Positions 29,301 to 39,220 of a DNA stretch of 64,000 nucleotides are shown one piece after another; positions within the stretch are counted from its first letter, which is position 1, and every line of letters begins with the position of its first letter. The DNA is from Woronichinia naegeliana WA131. Lineage in GTDB: Bacteria > Cyanobacteriota > Cyanobacteriia > Cyanobacteriales > Microcystaceae. The position numbers and the translations under genes were made by a program. The notes under the pieces are model-generated. The model had not been told where the DNA came from and did not search any database. It saw only the letters and a list, made by a program, of their open reading frames with translations. The stretch is from assembly GCA_025370055.1 (NCBI GenBank), contig CP073041.1, positions 930,001 to 994,000 on the forward strand, in the 5' to 3' direction.

Positions 29301-30180
29301 AAGTATTGACCGCACAACCTGGGAGTTTGGCAGTCATGGTTATAATATCCTCACTGTCGGCATTGTCCATGAAGGAGTAGCCATTCCCATCTTGTGGTGG
29401 ATGCTTAGCAAGAAAAAGGGCAATTCTAACAGTGATGAACGAATGCGTTTTATCGAGGAGATGCTCAAGATTTTTCCCACCGCCCTGATTCGTTGTTTAT
29501 GTGGCGACCGTGAGTTTATTGGTCAGGCTTGGCTTGGCTTCGCTATCTTCTGCTCGAACCGCTACTGGCTTTCTGTCTGAGAATTCGGGCTACGGACAAG
29601 ATTGAGCACAATGGCAAGCTTTTGGCCGCCAAAGTCATTTTTGCCCATCTTGCAAAAGAGTGAATCTCAACGTCTTCAAGGGAGTTGTCGGGTTTGGGGA
29701 TATCCTGTTTCTGTAGAGGCTCTTCGCTTGCCTGATAATTCTCTACTCATCGTCATTGGACATCCCGATTCCCAAGGTCTTATTCACGATTATGCCCTGC
29801 GTTGGGGCATTGAAACCCTTTTTGGCATCTTTAAGACTCGTGGCTTTTGCTTGGAATCTACTCACTTTACTGACCCCAAGCGTCTTCGTAAGCTTTTGGC
29901 TTTACTGACTTTAGCTTTGGCTTGGTCTCTCAAAACTGGTCTAGCAATTCATCATCTTCATCCCATTCCCCTCAAGAAACATGGTCGCCTAGCGCAGAGT
30001 CTTTTTCGTCTTGGTTTTGACCATCTTCGTCATCTTGTTCTTAATCCTTCTCTACCCAATTTTTCTCTTTTTCTCGACTCCCTACATTTTTTGTCCTGTA
30101 CTTAGGTCTCTAGTAGCTGTTTTTCTTCCATGACTTTTAGATTATCAGATTTTGTCCCCCTGAACGATTACAAACGAAGT

Positions 30181-31312
30181 ATACTTCAAACGTTCATAAT
30201 CTGAGATTTATCAAAGCGTTGAAATCGTAAGGTGAGCAAAGAATCAAGCTCCTCCTTATATTTTACGTTAGCATCTTCAAGACATCCTGAAATTGCTGCA
30301 GAAAACTGCGTAAAATCTTCATAATATTTTGCGTATAAACACTTCTTTTTCACAAACTTCCACAGTCTTTCAATTAAATTCAAGTTAGGAGAATAAGGAG
30401 GTAAGTACAGTAACTCTATTCCTAATGATTCTGCCAACTCCTGCACAATTCGGCATTTTTGATAACGAGCATTGTCTAATACCAACGTAATCGGTATTAA
30501 TAGTCCTAATTCTGCTATCTTTTCTAGGAGTTCACAAACCTGAGTTCCCGTAATATAAGAACTGTTCGTTACCATAATTACTTCATGGGTAATTGCATTT
30601 AATGCTCCTAACACATTAAAACGTTTTCTCCCTGATGGTGACTTAATAAAAATCCTTTTGAAGCACCATATAAAATTTACAAATTCTCCCATTACAAAAT
30701 GAGAGGCATCTACAAAGAAAACTGCCCTTTTTCCTGCTTTTGCCTCTTCTAGCCTTGGTTCTAGCTCTTTTTCTCTATAGCTATCCTGAGCTTCTACATC
30801 TGCTTTTGATGGAATTGTTCCCACCTTTAGACACCTCATTCCTATTGACTTTAAAAATTTTCTGACTTGCGTTGGACTTCTTTTTATTCCCGTTAATTCT
30901 TCTATTCTTTTTACTGCTTCATTTATTCTTGCTGGTGGATTTGACTCAAAATATGCCTCAATTGTCCCTTGATGCTCTGTTAACTCGCTTTTCGGGCGAT
31001 TAAATTTTATTTCTTTTAGTTTTTCTATCCCGCCCTCTTGATAATCACGGATATAGCTTGTCACCGTATTTACTGAAACTCCTGCGAATTGAGCAATTTT
31101 TTGATGAGATAATCCCTGACTTTTTAACCATAAAACTTCCATCTTTAGCTGTACTCTAGGATGCGGGTGATTAAACCGACCGTAAGACAACAGTCTTTTG
31201 TCTTCTTCCGTAAATTCTAACTTAATCATTTCTCAGCCTCTTGACTACTTTTTCTATTTTTACTATATTATCTCTTATTTTTAAAATTCGCAACTTGTGA
31301 CCGTGTTCAGTA
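30181..31312 (-). mobile_element. IS630-family element (second type)
   Basis: Ends TACTTCAAACG and the inverse of TACTGAACACG, TA on both sides. A 355-bp piece recurs at 57248. Confidence 0.87.
30186..31229 (-). CDS. IS630-family transposase, intact
   Basis: 347 residues: N-terminal helix-turn-helix (SHQKIAQFAGVSVNTVTSYI), winged second domain, then DDE residues in AVFFVDASHFVMG, ITLVLDNARYQK and PPYSPNLNLIERLWKFVKKK. Full length, no defects. The C-terminal end lies five bases inside the element. Confidence 0.93.
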   Translation of the reverse strand: MIKLEFTEEDKRLLSYGRFNHPHPRVQLKMEVLWLKSQGLSHQKIAQFAGVSVNTVTSYIRDYQEGGIEKLKEIKFNRPKSELTEHQGTIEAYFESNPPARINEAVKRIEELTGIKRSPTQVRKFLKSIGMRCLKVGTIPSKADVEAQDSYREKELEPRLEEAKAGKRAVFFVDASHFVMGEFVNFIWCFKRIFIKSPSGRKRFNVLGALNAITHEVIMVTNSSYITGTQVCELLEKIAELGLLIPITLVLDNARYQKCRIVQELAESLGIELLYLPPYSPNLNLIERLWKFVKKKCLYAKYYEDFTQFSAAISGCLEDANVKYKEELDSLLTLRFQRFDKSQIMNV

Positions 31313-31350
31313 TAGGTTGTATCGCCAGCAAAGAAGCCTTGAAATATTTC
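31313..31350. mobile_element. ISKra4 scrap
   Basis: About 38 bases equal to the GCIASKEALKYL-coding part of the ISKra4 transposase, cut by the IS630 element. The following 31351-31383 (CTACCTGTAAATAATT...) recurs near 43995. Confidence 0.75.
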
Positions 31351-31383
31351 TACCTGTAAATAATTAGTTGAGGATTAACAGGC

Positions 31384-32654
31384 ACTGGTATCGTCTAGCT
31401 AGAAGCTACAAACGTTGCAATACGGGAGGTTCAAGAAATCAGGCGAATTTGGAGTAAGTCCTCCCAAGTAAACCCTTTTTCAATTATACCGAGAGCTACA
31501 GCAGGAACTTTTCTCGTAGTAAAATGGCTGCGAACAAAGTTATGAACCATCCAGAAAATATCTAGGACTCGCTGTAATCCCACAACAGATTTAGCATAAG
31601 TATTTGTACGACGACGAAAGGCAGATAAATAGCGTCGGATAGCACTATTAAATGCCTCAACGTGGTTGGCATGGACGTCCTTTTCTTCTGGTTTTTCTGT
31701 TGTCTCAGGATGTTCTGGTTTCGGAGTTTCTACTTTCTTGAGTTTACCCTCAGAATCTCGACGTTTACTACTCTTATTTTTTAGTCTTACCACCATACCC
31801 TTCGGTAATACTTTGGTGGGACGACCTCGCTTTCCAGTCCTTAATACTTCGTGACAAATATCAAATAGCAGTTGACTATATCGCTTTTCTCCATCTGTAA
31901 ATAACTGGAGAGATTCTGCACTCCTTTCAAATAATTCCGCTACCGTCATCATTGCTTCTAGAAATAATTTCTGCTCTTTTCGACCACATTTTAAATGCCA
32001 AATAAAGCGGCTTGCTCTGTCCATGAGAACGATTGTCCACCCCTCAGAGGCACTTGCTTCTTTATTTTTTCCAACTTTTGTGTATAGTTCATCCCCTTCT
32101 ATTACTAATTTAACAAATTCATTCACTAAGGCGTATAAAAATAATGTCTCTTGTAATCCTGATAATTTCTTTTCCCAATTCAATATTGTTGTTTTCGCGT
32201 AGCCGAATGCTCGGGCTGCTGCATTTAATCCTATTCCTTCCATTCTGGCTTTTAATACTTTTACAATTTCACTTAATGGGGTTTCTAAGCCAGCGATTAC
32301 GCTACCATAAGTCTCAGCAAAACAAGAACTACATTCTTGACAAATGAACATTTTACGTTCCCCGTTACCTTTCGTTTGATAATGAGAATGTATTTTTACG
32401 TTTTCACTATAGCAATGAGGACAGTTTTTCTTGAATAAGGCATCCTCTTTCTCTTGGCACAAGCCAACATCATTCAGGATTTTCATAGAGCTTTTCTTTA
32501 ATATTGACATTGTTTTCTATTTCCTTCTTCTTTGATATAATGACAATAATAATAGTATAATAAAAACGGGCCGATGTCTAGTCTTAAACTATTTTTCTAT
32601 TTTCTCAAAGCCTTACGCCATAACTTTTTCCAACTTTGATCAGACGATACCAGT
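31384..32654 (-). mobile_element. IS1-type element, complete copy
   Basis: Ends ACTGGTATCGTCT and its inverse. A second copy begins at 54912. Flanking sequences do not show a clear duplication. Confidence 0.85.
31431..32510 (-). CDS. IS1-type single-ORF transposase, intact
   Basis: 359 residues. N-terminal zinc ribbon (CPHCYSENVKIHSHY...CQECSSCF) and HTH (LNAAARAFGYAKTTILNW) as in InsA; then the InsB-like catalytic part VIEGDELYTKVG, LFTDGEKRYS and HVEAFNSAIRRYLSAFRRRT. Single-frame form without the usual InsA/InsB split. Intact. Confidence 0.88.
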   Translation of the reverse strand: MSILKKSSMKILNDVGLCQEKEDALFKKNCPHCYSENVKIHSHYQTKGNGERKMFICQECSSCFAETYGSVIAGLETPLSEIVKVLKARMEGIGLNAAARAFGYAKTTILNWEKKLSGLQETLFLYALVNEFVKLVIEGDELYTKVGKNKEASASEGWTIVLMDRASRFIWHLKCGRKEQKLFLEAMMTVAELFERSAESLQLFTDGEKRYSQLLFDICHEVLRTGKRGRPTKVLPKGMVVRLKNKSSKRRDSEGKLKKVETPKPEHPETTEKPEEKDVHANHVEAFNSAIRRYLSAFRRRTNTYAKSVVGLQRVLDIFWMVHNFVRSHFTTRKVPAVALGIIEKGFTWEDLLQIRLIS

Positions 32655-32898
32655 TCCGATTAACAAGATTGAACAGGAAACCAAAGGGAAGTCCAGCAAT
32701 GATTAAGTTCAGCGACCTTGAGCAAGCTTAAAGCCTTACTACTGTTAATGCTCCAACCCACATTCCGCAGGTTATCGAAGAGGAGCACTAGTTCACGCGA
32801 GCTAGTATCGGTACTTGTGCATTGATTTCGGGCAAGGATAAAAAATGTTAATAAAGTTCTAAAATGGAGTCTTGTCTTAGATAGAATCAACAGTAAAA
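32655..32898. other. IS debris, unassigned
   Basis: About 240 bases between the IS1-type element and the IS1634 remnant. A minus-strand frame of 76 codons is present but I do not recognise it; no terminal repeats seen. Confidence 0.4.
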
Positions 32899-33556
32899 AT
32901 GAATAACCTAAATATTAAAGACCTCGACCACTTAGGAATCGTAGCGGGAATTATAGATGAAATGGGTTTAGTAGAAATTATCGATGAGGAAGTGGGAACT
33001 CATCCTCAAGAAAAGCTCAGTGTAGGTACAATAGTAAAAGCAATGATATTAAACTGCTTAGGATGTATCAATGCTCCGTTATATTTGTTGAGTGAATTTT
33101 TTAAAGGAAAAGCATTAGAACACCTATTAGGAGAAGGAATAAAAGCAGAAGATTTAAATGATGACAAGCTAGGAAGGTCATTGGATAAGGTATTTGGAGT
33201 GGGGGTAAAAAAACTGTTCACGAAAATAGTCCTAAAAGCGGCAGCAATCTTTGGAATAGAACAAAAGTCAAAGCATTTAGACTCAACCTCAATGTCTGTA
33301 CAAGGGAAGTATAAGGAAAGGATAGAAGATGAGGAAGACGAGCAGACAAAAGCCATAAAAATAAAATTTGGTTATTCCAGAGATAAACGACCAGACCTAA
33401 AACAGTTTATGTTAAATATGATATGTAGTGGAGATGGTGGTGTCCCTCTCTTTATGCAATTAGGAGATGGCAATGAATCGGATAAAAAGGTGTTTCCCCA
33501 GATAATCAAAGACTGTCAAGAAACGTTGAATATGGAAGGTTTATCGGTGATTGCTG
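32899..33556 (+). pseudogene. IS1634-family transposase, N-terminal part
   Basis: Reads IKDLDHLGIVAGIIDEMGLV...VKAMILNCLGCINAPLYLLSEFF...LDSTSMSVQG, the IS1634 N-terminal and first catalytic region. Cut after LSVIAG by the ISKra4 copy starting 33557; the rest is not seen in the window. Confidence 0.85.
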
Positions 33557-34946
33557 GGGTACGACCTTTAGTTGATAAAAGCTGTTGTAATCAGGGTTCT
33601 ACAGGGAACCCATATTGATCAAGTTTTGCCCAAAATTGACTCCATCGTTCCTTGGTCAATACCAAAGCTCGTAGGCTCAAAATAATTCCTGCTCCTTTTT
33701 CCTTCCATCGCATCCCTGAACAACATAATCGTTGTTTGACCAACGTCTTACAAGCTGCTTCCGTAACACCTGAACCAATCGGATACTTTTTCTCTATGTA
33801 TTCAGCATAATCCATTTGATGCTGATGATTCTCGTAATAAGTAATCGCCGCTTGTAGTTTCTCGGTAAGATTCTTAGAATGACTTTTTTCTTCTTTGACT
33901 TCTTTCATCAGATTTAGCAGTTCTCCTGCTTTTCCTTTTTCATGCTTGAGTTCTCGACAATTTTCAGTCAACCATTCTTTTTGTTTTGACACGGTATTCG
34001 GATGCAACGCTTCTGCCAAGGCACCTAAGTAACCAGAGGCATGATAGAAATCTAATATCTGTTCTTCCGTTTGCTTTTCTAAAAACTTCCAATTTGATTC
34101 TGCCCCGTCTGCTATCCCGACCAATGTTGCCTCTGGATAACGGTTTTTCGCTCGCTCAATTTCTCTTTCTAATCTTTCTAGAAAACTCTTTTTTCCATAC
34201 TCTGGTGCCGCACCTAGATAGATTGTAGGTTGACGTTCGCCTTCACTATCGTATAGGGAAACGGTTCCCACCATTGCTTCACGGTAGCCATCCTCACACA
34301 TCAGCATACAGGTTCCATCTAATCCTATTCCCACTGTTGCAATTTGGCTATCCTCCTTGGGCGGGGCATAACTCCACGCTTCTTCTTTTGCCTGTACCAC
34401 ACTTCCTACTGCTTCACTCAATCTTTGGATATAGGATAGCGCTACTTTTCTACCATGATTTTCTAATAAATCATTTTTCACCTCTTTGCCTGCCATCCCT
34501 GACATTTTTGAGGATACCTGTTTTGCCAATAATGGCGTTGATGTTATGATTATCCTTGCTTCTCTTTCTAAGGGGCAATACGTTTTTCCTCAAAGGTGAA
34601 CGCTGATATACATGACGATTCACTATAACCTCACCATAAGGTGTTTGATATTCTTTCGGTTGCTCTCCCTTACTCTTCCAGATTTCTTCACCGATTTTTA
34701 AGGGTGAACCATCTGTATCTAAATATTTCAAGGCTTCTTTGCTGGCGATGCAACCTACTTCGTTTAAGCCTTTTTGAATATTTATTTCTGTATCCAACAT
34801 TGAACGACTGAGTTCTAATGTTAGTTCTATTTTTATCTTTGAACCCTCTACATTAATTAGTTTTGCTGTCATCATTGTTTCCTCTTTGTCACTTTTCATC
34901 CCATGTTAACACTTTTCTTTTCCTTCATCAACTAAAGGTCACACCC
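33557..34946 (-). mobile_element. ISKra4-family element K1
   Basis: 1390 bp with ends GGGTACGACCTTTAGTTGAT (one variant base) and the inverse of GGGTGTGACCTTTAGTTGAT. Flanks (GATTGCTG and CTTTGTTA) do not match, so it is not a simple insertion. Confidence 0.9.
33591..34899 (-). pseudogene. ISKra4 transposase K1, frame split
   Basis: Two frames: 34471-34899 (MKSDKEETMMTAKL...) and 33591-34529 (LLAKQVSSKMSG... to DQYGFPVEP). The break is one extra base in CCTTTGAGGA compared with GTAGGAGGA in the intact copy K4. The second frame holds ISKra4 features: VGIGLDGTCMLM, DGAESNW and IGSGVTEAACKTLVKQRL. A +1 shift would restore ...QRSPLGKTY.... Confidence 0.87.
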
Positions 34947-35058
34947 CTTTGTTAGGGTGCGACCTTTAGTTGATAAAAGCTGTTGTAATCAGGGTTCTAC
35001 AGGGAACCCATATTGATCAAGTTTTGCCCAAAATTGACTCCATCGTTCCTTCGTCAAT

Positions 35059-35263
35059 CAGCAATTCTAAATTTGCGCTGTAGCAAGGGTTTCAGGTTTT
35101 AGTTCGCGTAATACGGGGGAAAATTCAACGGGATTAACAAGTTCATTTTACGAGTCTTCAAGCTTTTAGGCACAATAGTACATCTAGGATTGCCCCAAAA
35201 ACCCCTTTAAAATGTTCTTTAAATCCCTAAAAGGCTTGCTGTGTCTAAAACTGAGAATTGCTG
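35059..35263. mobile_element. 205-bp miniature element, copy 2
   Basis: CAGCAATTCT...AGAATTGCTG with 9-bp duplication TTCGTCAAT (35050-35058, 35264-35272). Same interior as copy 1 at 25052. Confidence 0.93.
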
Positions 35264-35328
35264 TTCGTCAATAAGCTGTCATCACTCTAAGTGGATATAA
35301 GGTAGGATATATAGACTTACTTTTTTGT

Positions 35329-36633
35329 ATGACTATGCTGACGTTAAACTTCTTAGACCAAAAGACCAAGAAAGAGCTACAAAAAGCCCTTAAAACGGAA
35401 GAGCACGCAGTTACAAGAGAGAGAATATTGATTATGTTACTGAGAAATGAAGGAAAAACGTATGATGAAATATCAGGATTATTAGGATGTTGCAAACGAC
35501 AAGTGTGGTACTGGTATAATAATGGAAATCCGAAAGAGATAGAAAGCTTAAGAGACAAAAGAAAAAAAGGAAATCACAGGAAAGTAACAGAAGAATACAT
35601 AGAGAAATTGACGGAGATAATAATCAAAGAGCCTGAAGAGTTTGGATATGAATTTGGACGTTGGACAGTAGCAAGACTATCAACTCATATGGAAAAAGAA
35701 ACGGGTATATTGTTAGGAAATACACAACTTAGAAATATGCTTAAAAAAAAGCGATTTGTCTACATCTGGGCAAAATATAGTCTAGAAGATAAACAAGATG
35801 AGCAAAAAAGAGAGGAATTTAGAAAGAAAGTTGAAGAGTACAAGAAGCTTTTGAAAGAAAAGCCAGAATCAATCCAGATATGGTTTTGGGATGAAAGTGG
35901 CTTCAGCTTAAGAATAATACGGAGAAAACATTGGACAAAAAAAGGAAAGCGTAAAAAAGTGAGGGGAGATAGAAGAAAAGGAAGAGTCAATGTAATGGGT
36001 GGTATTAGATATACTGACAAAAAACGGTGGGTTGATTTGATTCCCACTGGTAACTCTCAGAACTTCAAGAGTGTATTATTAAAATTTTACAAAGACATAC
36101 AAAGAGAATGGATAGAACAAGGAAATAAAAAAGAAGACTTTGAAAAGAATGGTCTGAAGATTGTGATTATTTTAGATAATGCGAGCTTCCACAAAAAGCA
36201 AGAAATTCTAGACGAGAGCACGGAAGAAATGCCAAACATTATTTTGGAGTTTTTACCCCCCTATAGTCCTAGGGCTGATTCATTCTAACAAATCTCAATC
36301 AATCAAATCCTTATCTGGCAAGGTTTTAAGGCGATTTCTCAGAATAAATATCTGAAAATTTTTAAAAATACCTTACTTTGCTTACCCCATAAGCGATTGA
36401 AGAGAGACAAAAAAGGAATCAAACCAGAGAATGAATCAGCCCTACCCTATAGTCCCGATTATAATTTAATGGAATTGGTATGGCATTCAGCAAAAGAATA
36501 TATTGCAAATAAATTATTCAAATCAATTGAAGAATTAGAATCTCTCATCCATAAACTTCTTAATGAAGGTGGATTGACAATATGTTGGGGACGTAAAATC
36601 AAAAACAAGGGCTCAAGTATTATTGCAAGTTAA
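35329..36633 (+). pseudogene. IS630-family transposase split by a 175-bp element
   Basis: From MTMLTLNFLDQKTKKEL through HTH YDEISGLLGCCKRQVW and catalytic WFWDESGFSL and VIILDNASFHKK to FLPPYSP; there a miniature element (36270-36444) cuts it, and DYNLMELVWHSAKEYIA with the last catalytic Glu follows from 36456. Otherwise clean, so recently inactivated. Confidence 0.9.
36270..36444. mobile_element. 175-bp miniature element, ISAs1-like ends
   Basis: Perfect 17-bp terminal repeats TAGGGCTGATTCATTCT, 11-bp duplication CCCTATAGTCC (36259-36269 and 36445-36455). The ends match the outer end of the ISAs1 remnant at 47122 except for one base. No gene. Confidence 0.9.
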
Positions 36634-36648
36634 ACTGATGACAGCTTA

Positions 36649-37886
36649 CCAAAGCTCGTAGGCTCAAAATAATTCCTGCTCCTTTTTCCTTCCATCGCAT
36701 CCCTGAACAACATAATCGTTGTTTGACCAACGTCTTACAAGCTGCTTCCGTAACACCTGAACCAATCGGATACTTTTTCTCTAAGTATTCAGCATAATCC
36801 ATTTGATGCTGATGATTCTCGTAATAAGTAATCGCTGCTTGTAGTTTCTCGGTAAGATTCTTAGAATGACTTTTTTCTTCTTTGACTTCTTTCATCAGAT
36901 TTAGCAGTTCTCCTGCTTTTCCTTTTTCATGCTTGAGTTCTCGACAATTTTCAGTCAACCATTCTTTTTGTTTTGACACGGTATTCGGATGCAACGCTTC
37001 TGCCAAGGCACCTAAGTAACCAGAGGCATGATAGAAATCTAATATCTGTTCTTCCGTTTGCTTTTCTAAAAACTTCCAATTTGATTCTGCCCCGTCTGCT
37101 ATCCCGACCAATGTTGCCTCTGGATAACGGTTTTTCGCTCGCTCAATTTCTCTTTCCAATCTTTCTAGAAAACTCTTTTTTCCATACTCTGGTGCCGCAC
37201 CTAGATAGATTGTATGTTGACGTTCGCCTTCACTATCGTATAGGGAAACGGTTCCCACCATTGCTTCACGGTAGCCATCCTCACACATCAGCATACAGGT
37301 TCCATCTAATCCTATTCCCACTGTTGCAATTTGGCTATCCTCCTTGGGCGGGGCATAACTCCACGCTTCTTCTTTTGCCTGTACCACACTTCCTACTGCT
37401 TCACTCAATCTTTGGATATAGGATAGCGCTACTTTTCTACCATGATTTTCTAATAAATCATTTTTCACCTCTTTGCCTGCCATCCCTGACATTTTTGAGG
37501 ATACCTGTTTTGCCAATAATGGCGTTGATGTTATGATTATCCTTGCTTCTCTTTCTAAGGGGCAATACGTTTTTCCTCAAAGGTGAACGCTGATATACAT
37601 GACGATTCACTATAACCTCACCATAAGGTGTTTGATATTCTTTCGGTTGCTCTCCCTTACTCTTCCAGATTTCTTCACCGATTTTTAAGGGTGAACCATC
37701 TGTATCTAAATATTTCAAGGCTTCTTTGCTGGCGATGCAACCTACTTCGTTTAAGCCTTTTTGAATATTTATTTCTGTATCCAACATTGAACGACTGAGT
37801 TCTAATGTTAGTTCTATTTTTATCTTTGAACCCTCTACATTAATTAGTTTTGCTGTCATCATTGTTTCCTCTTTGTCACTTTTCAT
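36649..37886 (-). pseudogene. ISKra4 transposase K2, frame split and 3' interrupted
   Basis: Same two-frame layout as K1 (37458-37886 then down to about 36649). The last 15 or so residues are separated by the IS630 insertion and lie beyond the miniature element (around 34990-35058). Confidence 0.88.
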
Positions 37887-37941
37887 CTCATGTTAACACT
37901 TTTCTTTTCCTTCATCAACTAAAGGTCACACCCCTTTGTTA

Positions 37942-37974
37942 CCTCAGTAGCTGTTACACTCCCTCCGAACGATT
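37942..37974. other. IS66-like end scrap
   Basis: CCTCAGTAGCTG...CCGAACGATTAC resembles, in the same orientation, the terminal GAACGATTAC end of the IS66 remnant at 30170. Too short to assign firmly. Confidence 0.4.
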
Positions 37975-38334
37975 ACCTTCGTTTAAGCCTTTTTGAATAT
38001 TTATTTCTGTATCCAACATTGAACGACTGAGTTCTAATGCTGGTTGACTGACAAAACATGGCTCACTAACCCCTGAAACCCTTAGCTGACAAGGATTACA
38101 GGCGAGACAAAGCCATAAAACGATCTTGATCACCTAAAACCCTTGCTAGAAGGGGCTTTGAGTGGCATCAAGGCAAACTTTTGTCAGTCAATCAGGTTCT
38201 AATGTTAGTTCTATTTTTACCTTTGAATCCTCTACATTAATTAGTTTTGCTGTCATCATTGTTTCCTCTTTTTCACTTTTCATCTCATGTTAACACTTTT
38301 TTCTCCCTTCATCAAATAAAGGTCACACCCTGCC
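37975..38334 (-). mobile_element. ISKra4 5'-end remnant K3 with a 156-bp insertion
   Basis: Contains the start of the ISKra4 transposase and the terminal GGGTGTGACCTTTATTTGAT end (inverse); truncated within the NEVGC-coding region. Split at GTTCTAATG by the element below. Confidence 0.88.
38040..38195. mobile_element. 156-bp miniature element
   Basis: Ends CTGGTTGACTGACAAAA and the inverse of CTGATTGACTGACAAAA (one mismatch), with 9-bp duplication GTTCTAATG (the left copy ends at 38039; the right is 38196-38204). No gene inside. Confidence 0.9.
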
Positions 38335-38386
38335 AAATTTAGGAAGTTGTTTTCCCCCTAAAAGGATAATTCCATCAAGTTTCAAT

Positions 38387-38409
38387 AAAAAACCCGGCAC
38401 GGGCCGGGG
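38387..38409 (-). terminator. rho-independent terminator
   Basis: On the minus strand: stem CCCGGC / loop / GCCGGG followed by a T-run TTTTTTATTG. It lies downstream of the membrane-protein gene at 38635, separated from it by a miniature element. Confidence 0.8.
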
Positions 38410-38507
38410 ATACTAGCTTAGCAAAAATAAATTTGGAACGATTTTGCGTCGTTTCAGCGATCACTGTAATTGTTAAGAGCCGAAAAACATCATTCTTTAA
38501 TTAAATA

Positions 38508-38625
38508 CGCCTGATGTGAGTTGGAGCATGGAATGGCGTAAACTCGTTTAATTGATGCTTTCTCTAATTAAAGGGGGGGCTAAAACCCTTGCTGACTACT
38601 AGGTTATTTTAACTCACATCAGACG
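38508..38625. mobile_element. 118-bp miniature element, IS982-like ends
   Basis: Starts CGCCTGATGTGAGTT and ends AACTCACATCAGACG; TTAAATA is duplicated outside (38501-38507, 38626-38632). The end matches the terminus of the IS982 remnant (22981) in 15 of 16 bases. Sits between a gene and its terminator. Confidence 0.88.
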
Positions 38626-38634
38626 TTAAATAGA

Positions 38635-39009
38635 TTATTGAATCAATCCGCAGGTCAGAGGACAAGCCGCATATACCGTCGTATGTTTAGGGCTAGATTG
38701 GCCATGTAGCCAGCTAAGCCAACGGACTTCTTGAGGATTAATTCCTTTTGCCGTTAGAATACCTGCTCCGACTAGAACAGCCAGAATATTACCGCCAAAT
38801 AAGCTTCCAGAGACTAAAAGAACGGCACTTATGGGTAGAACAGATTGCAAAACCACTGTGGCTAAAACACCAACAGTTGCCATCAAAACTACCAACGGAA
38901 AGCCAACCACTAACCAACAAACGGTTAGGGTAAATGTCCAAACAAGGAAACTTCTCAAAACAACCCAGGAATGGATATTTCCCAAACCGTCTCTAGAGGA
39001 CAGTTCCAT
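38635..39009 (-). CDS. small membrane protein, unknown
   Basis: 124 residues from ATG 39009, chosen because GGAG lies 8 bases upstream; the frame also extends further upstream. Three hydrophobic segments (about 14-38, 40-62 and 66-90: FLVWTFTLTVCWLVVGFPLV, then LPISAVLLVSGSLFGGNILA) followed by a hydrophilic tail with LHGQSSPKH. Not recognised. Has its own terminator; the only non-mobile gene between 23 and 42.7 kb. Confidence 0.6.
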   Translation of the reverse strand: MELSSRDGLGNIHSWVVLRSFLVWTFTLTVCWLVVGFPLVVLMATVGVLATVVLQSVLPISAVLLVSGSLFGGNILAVLVGAGILTAKGINPQEVRWLSWLHGQSSPKHTTVYAACPLTCGLIQ

Positions 39010-39220
39010 CAGATTTTCTCCAGCAATAACAACAACATAACAACCGCTTCCCCCACAACTCTCTCGGAATTGGAGTGCGTAAAAACAAGTATAGGCAATC
39101 TGCAAGGAAAAATGAGCGAATTGTAATATAAATTAATATTTTGGGCTTGACAATTGGGGATAGCTTAAGCGTAACTCCGTTCTATCGGGTGCGACCTTTA
39201 GTTGATAAAAGCTGTTGTAA

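Larger units (their letters stand above)
27249..30105 (+). mobile_element. IS4-family element, copy 2, holding IS5-like copy C
   Basis: Same CTAAGTACAGGACAAAA ends as 4906-6051, with 9-bp duplication GTCTCTAGT. Split by IS5-like copy C at AAGT. Confidence 0.93.
27296..30105 (+). pseudogene. IS4-type transposase copy 2, interrupted
   Basis: Starts ATG 27296, broken after QPWVLS by copy C and resumed at 29305. In addition to the frame break shared with copy 1, there is a 5-bp tandem duplication (TTGGC, about 29531) relative to copy 1. Inactive. Confidence 0.9.
26716..30130 (-). pseudogene. IS66 TnpC transposase, N-terminal part only
   Basis: Starts at ATG 30130 (MEEKQLLETAEIDENDW once the IS4 element is removed) and continues through a coiled region, KKLGGKKRGGQIGHKGHSR, and the zinc-binding HPDSCKCCGEKL...VHERVCDNCGQK, typical of IS66 TnpC. 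The catalytic DDE part is lost at 26716. Confidence 0.87.
26716..30170 (-). mobile_element. IS66-family remnant interrupted by an IS4-type element
   Basis: The outer end GTAATCGTTCAGGGGGACAA (inverse, ending 30170) is of IS66 type. The fragment runs to 26716, where it meets the IS5-like/IS630 junction. An IS4-type element has inserted at GTCTCTAGT (27240-27248 and 30106-30114). Confidence 0.85.
35274..36646 (+). mobile_element. IS630-family element (third type) in K2
   Basis: Ends AGCTGTCATCA and its inverse, with TA on both sides (35272-35273, 36647-36648). A degraded relative lies at 44112. Confidence 0.9.
34955..37933 (-). mobile_element. ISKra4-family element K2, holding a miniature element and an IS630 element
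   Basis: Ends GGGTGCGACC / inverse of GGGTGTGACC, 8-bp duplication CTTTGTTA (34947-34954 and 37934-37941). It inserted directly beside K1. Inside are a 205-bp element and an IS630-type element. Confidence 0.92.

Noticed and set aside
33557-37933. K1-K2 as a third composite ISKra4 unit
   Set aside because: K2 has its own matching 8-bp flanks (CTTTGTTA), so it is a simple insertion beside K1; K1 lacks a partner flank.
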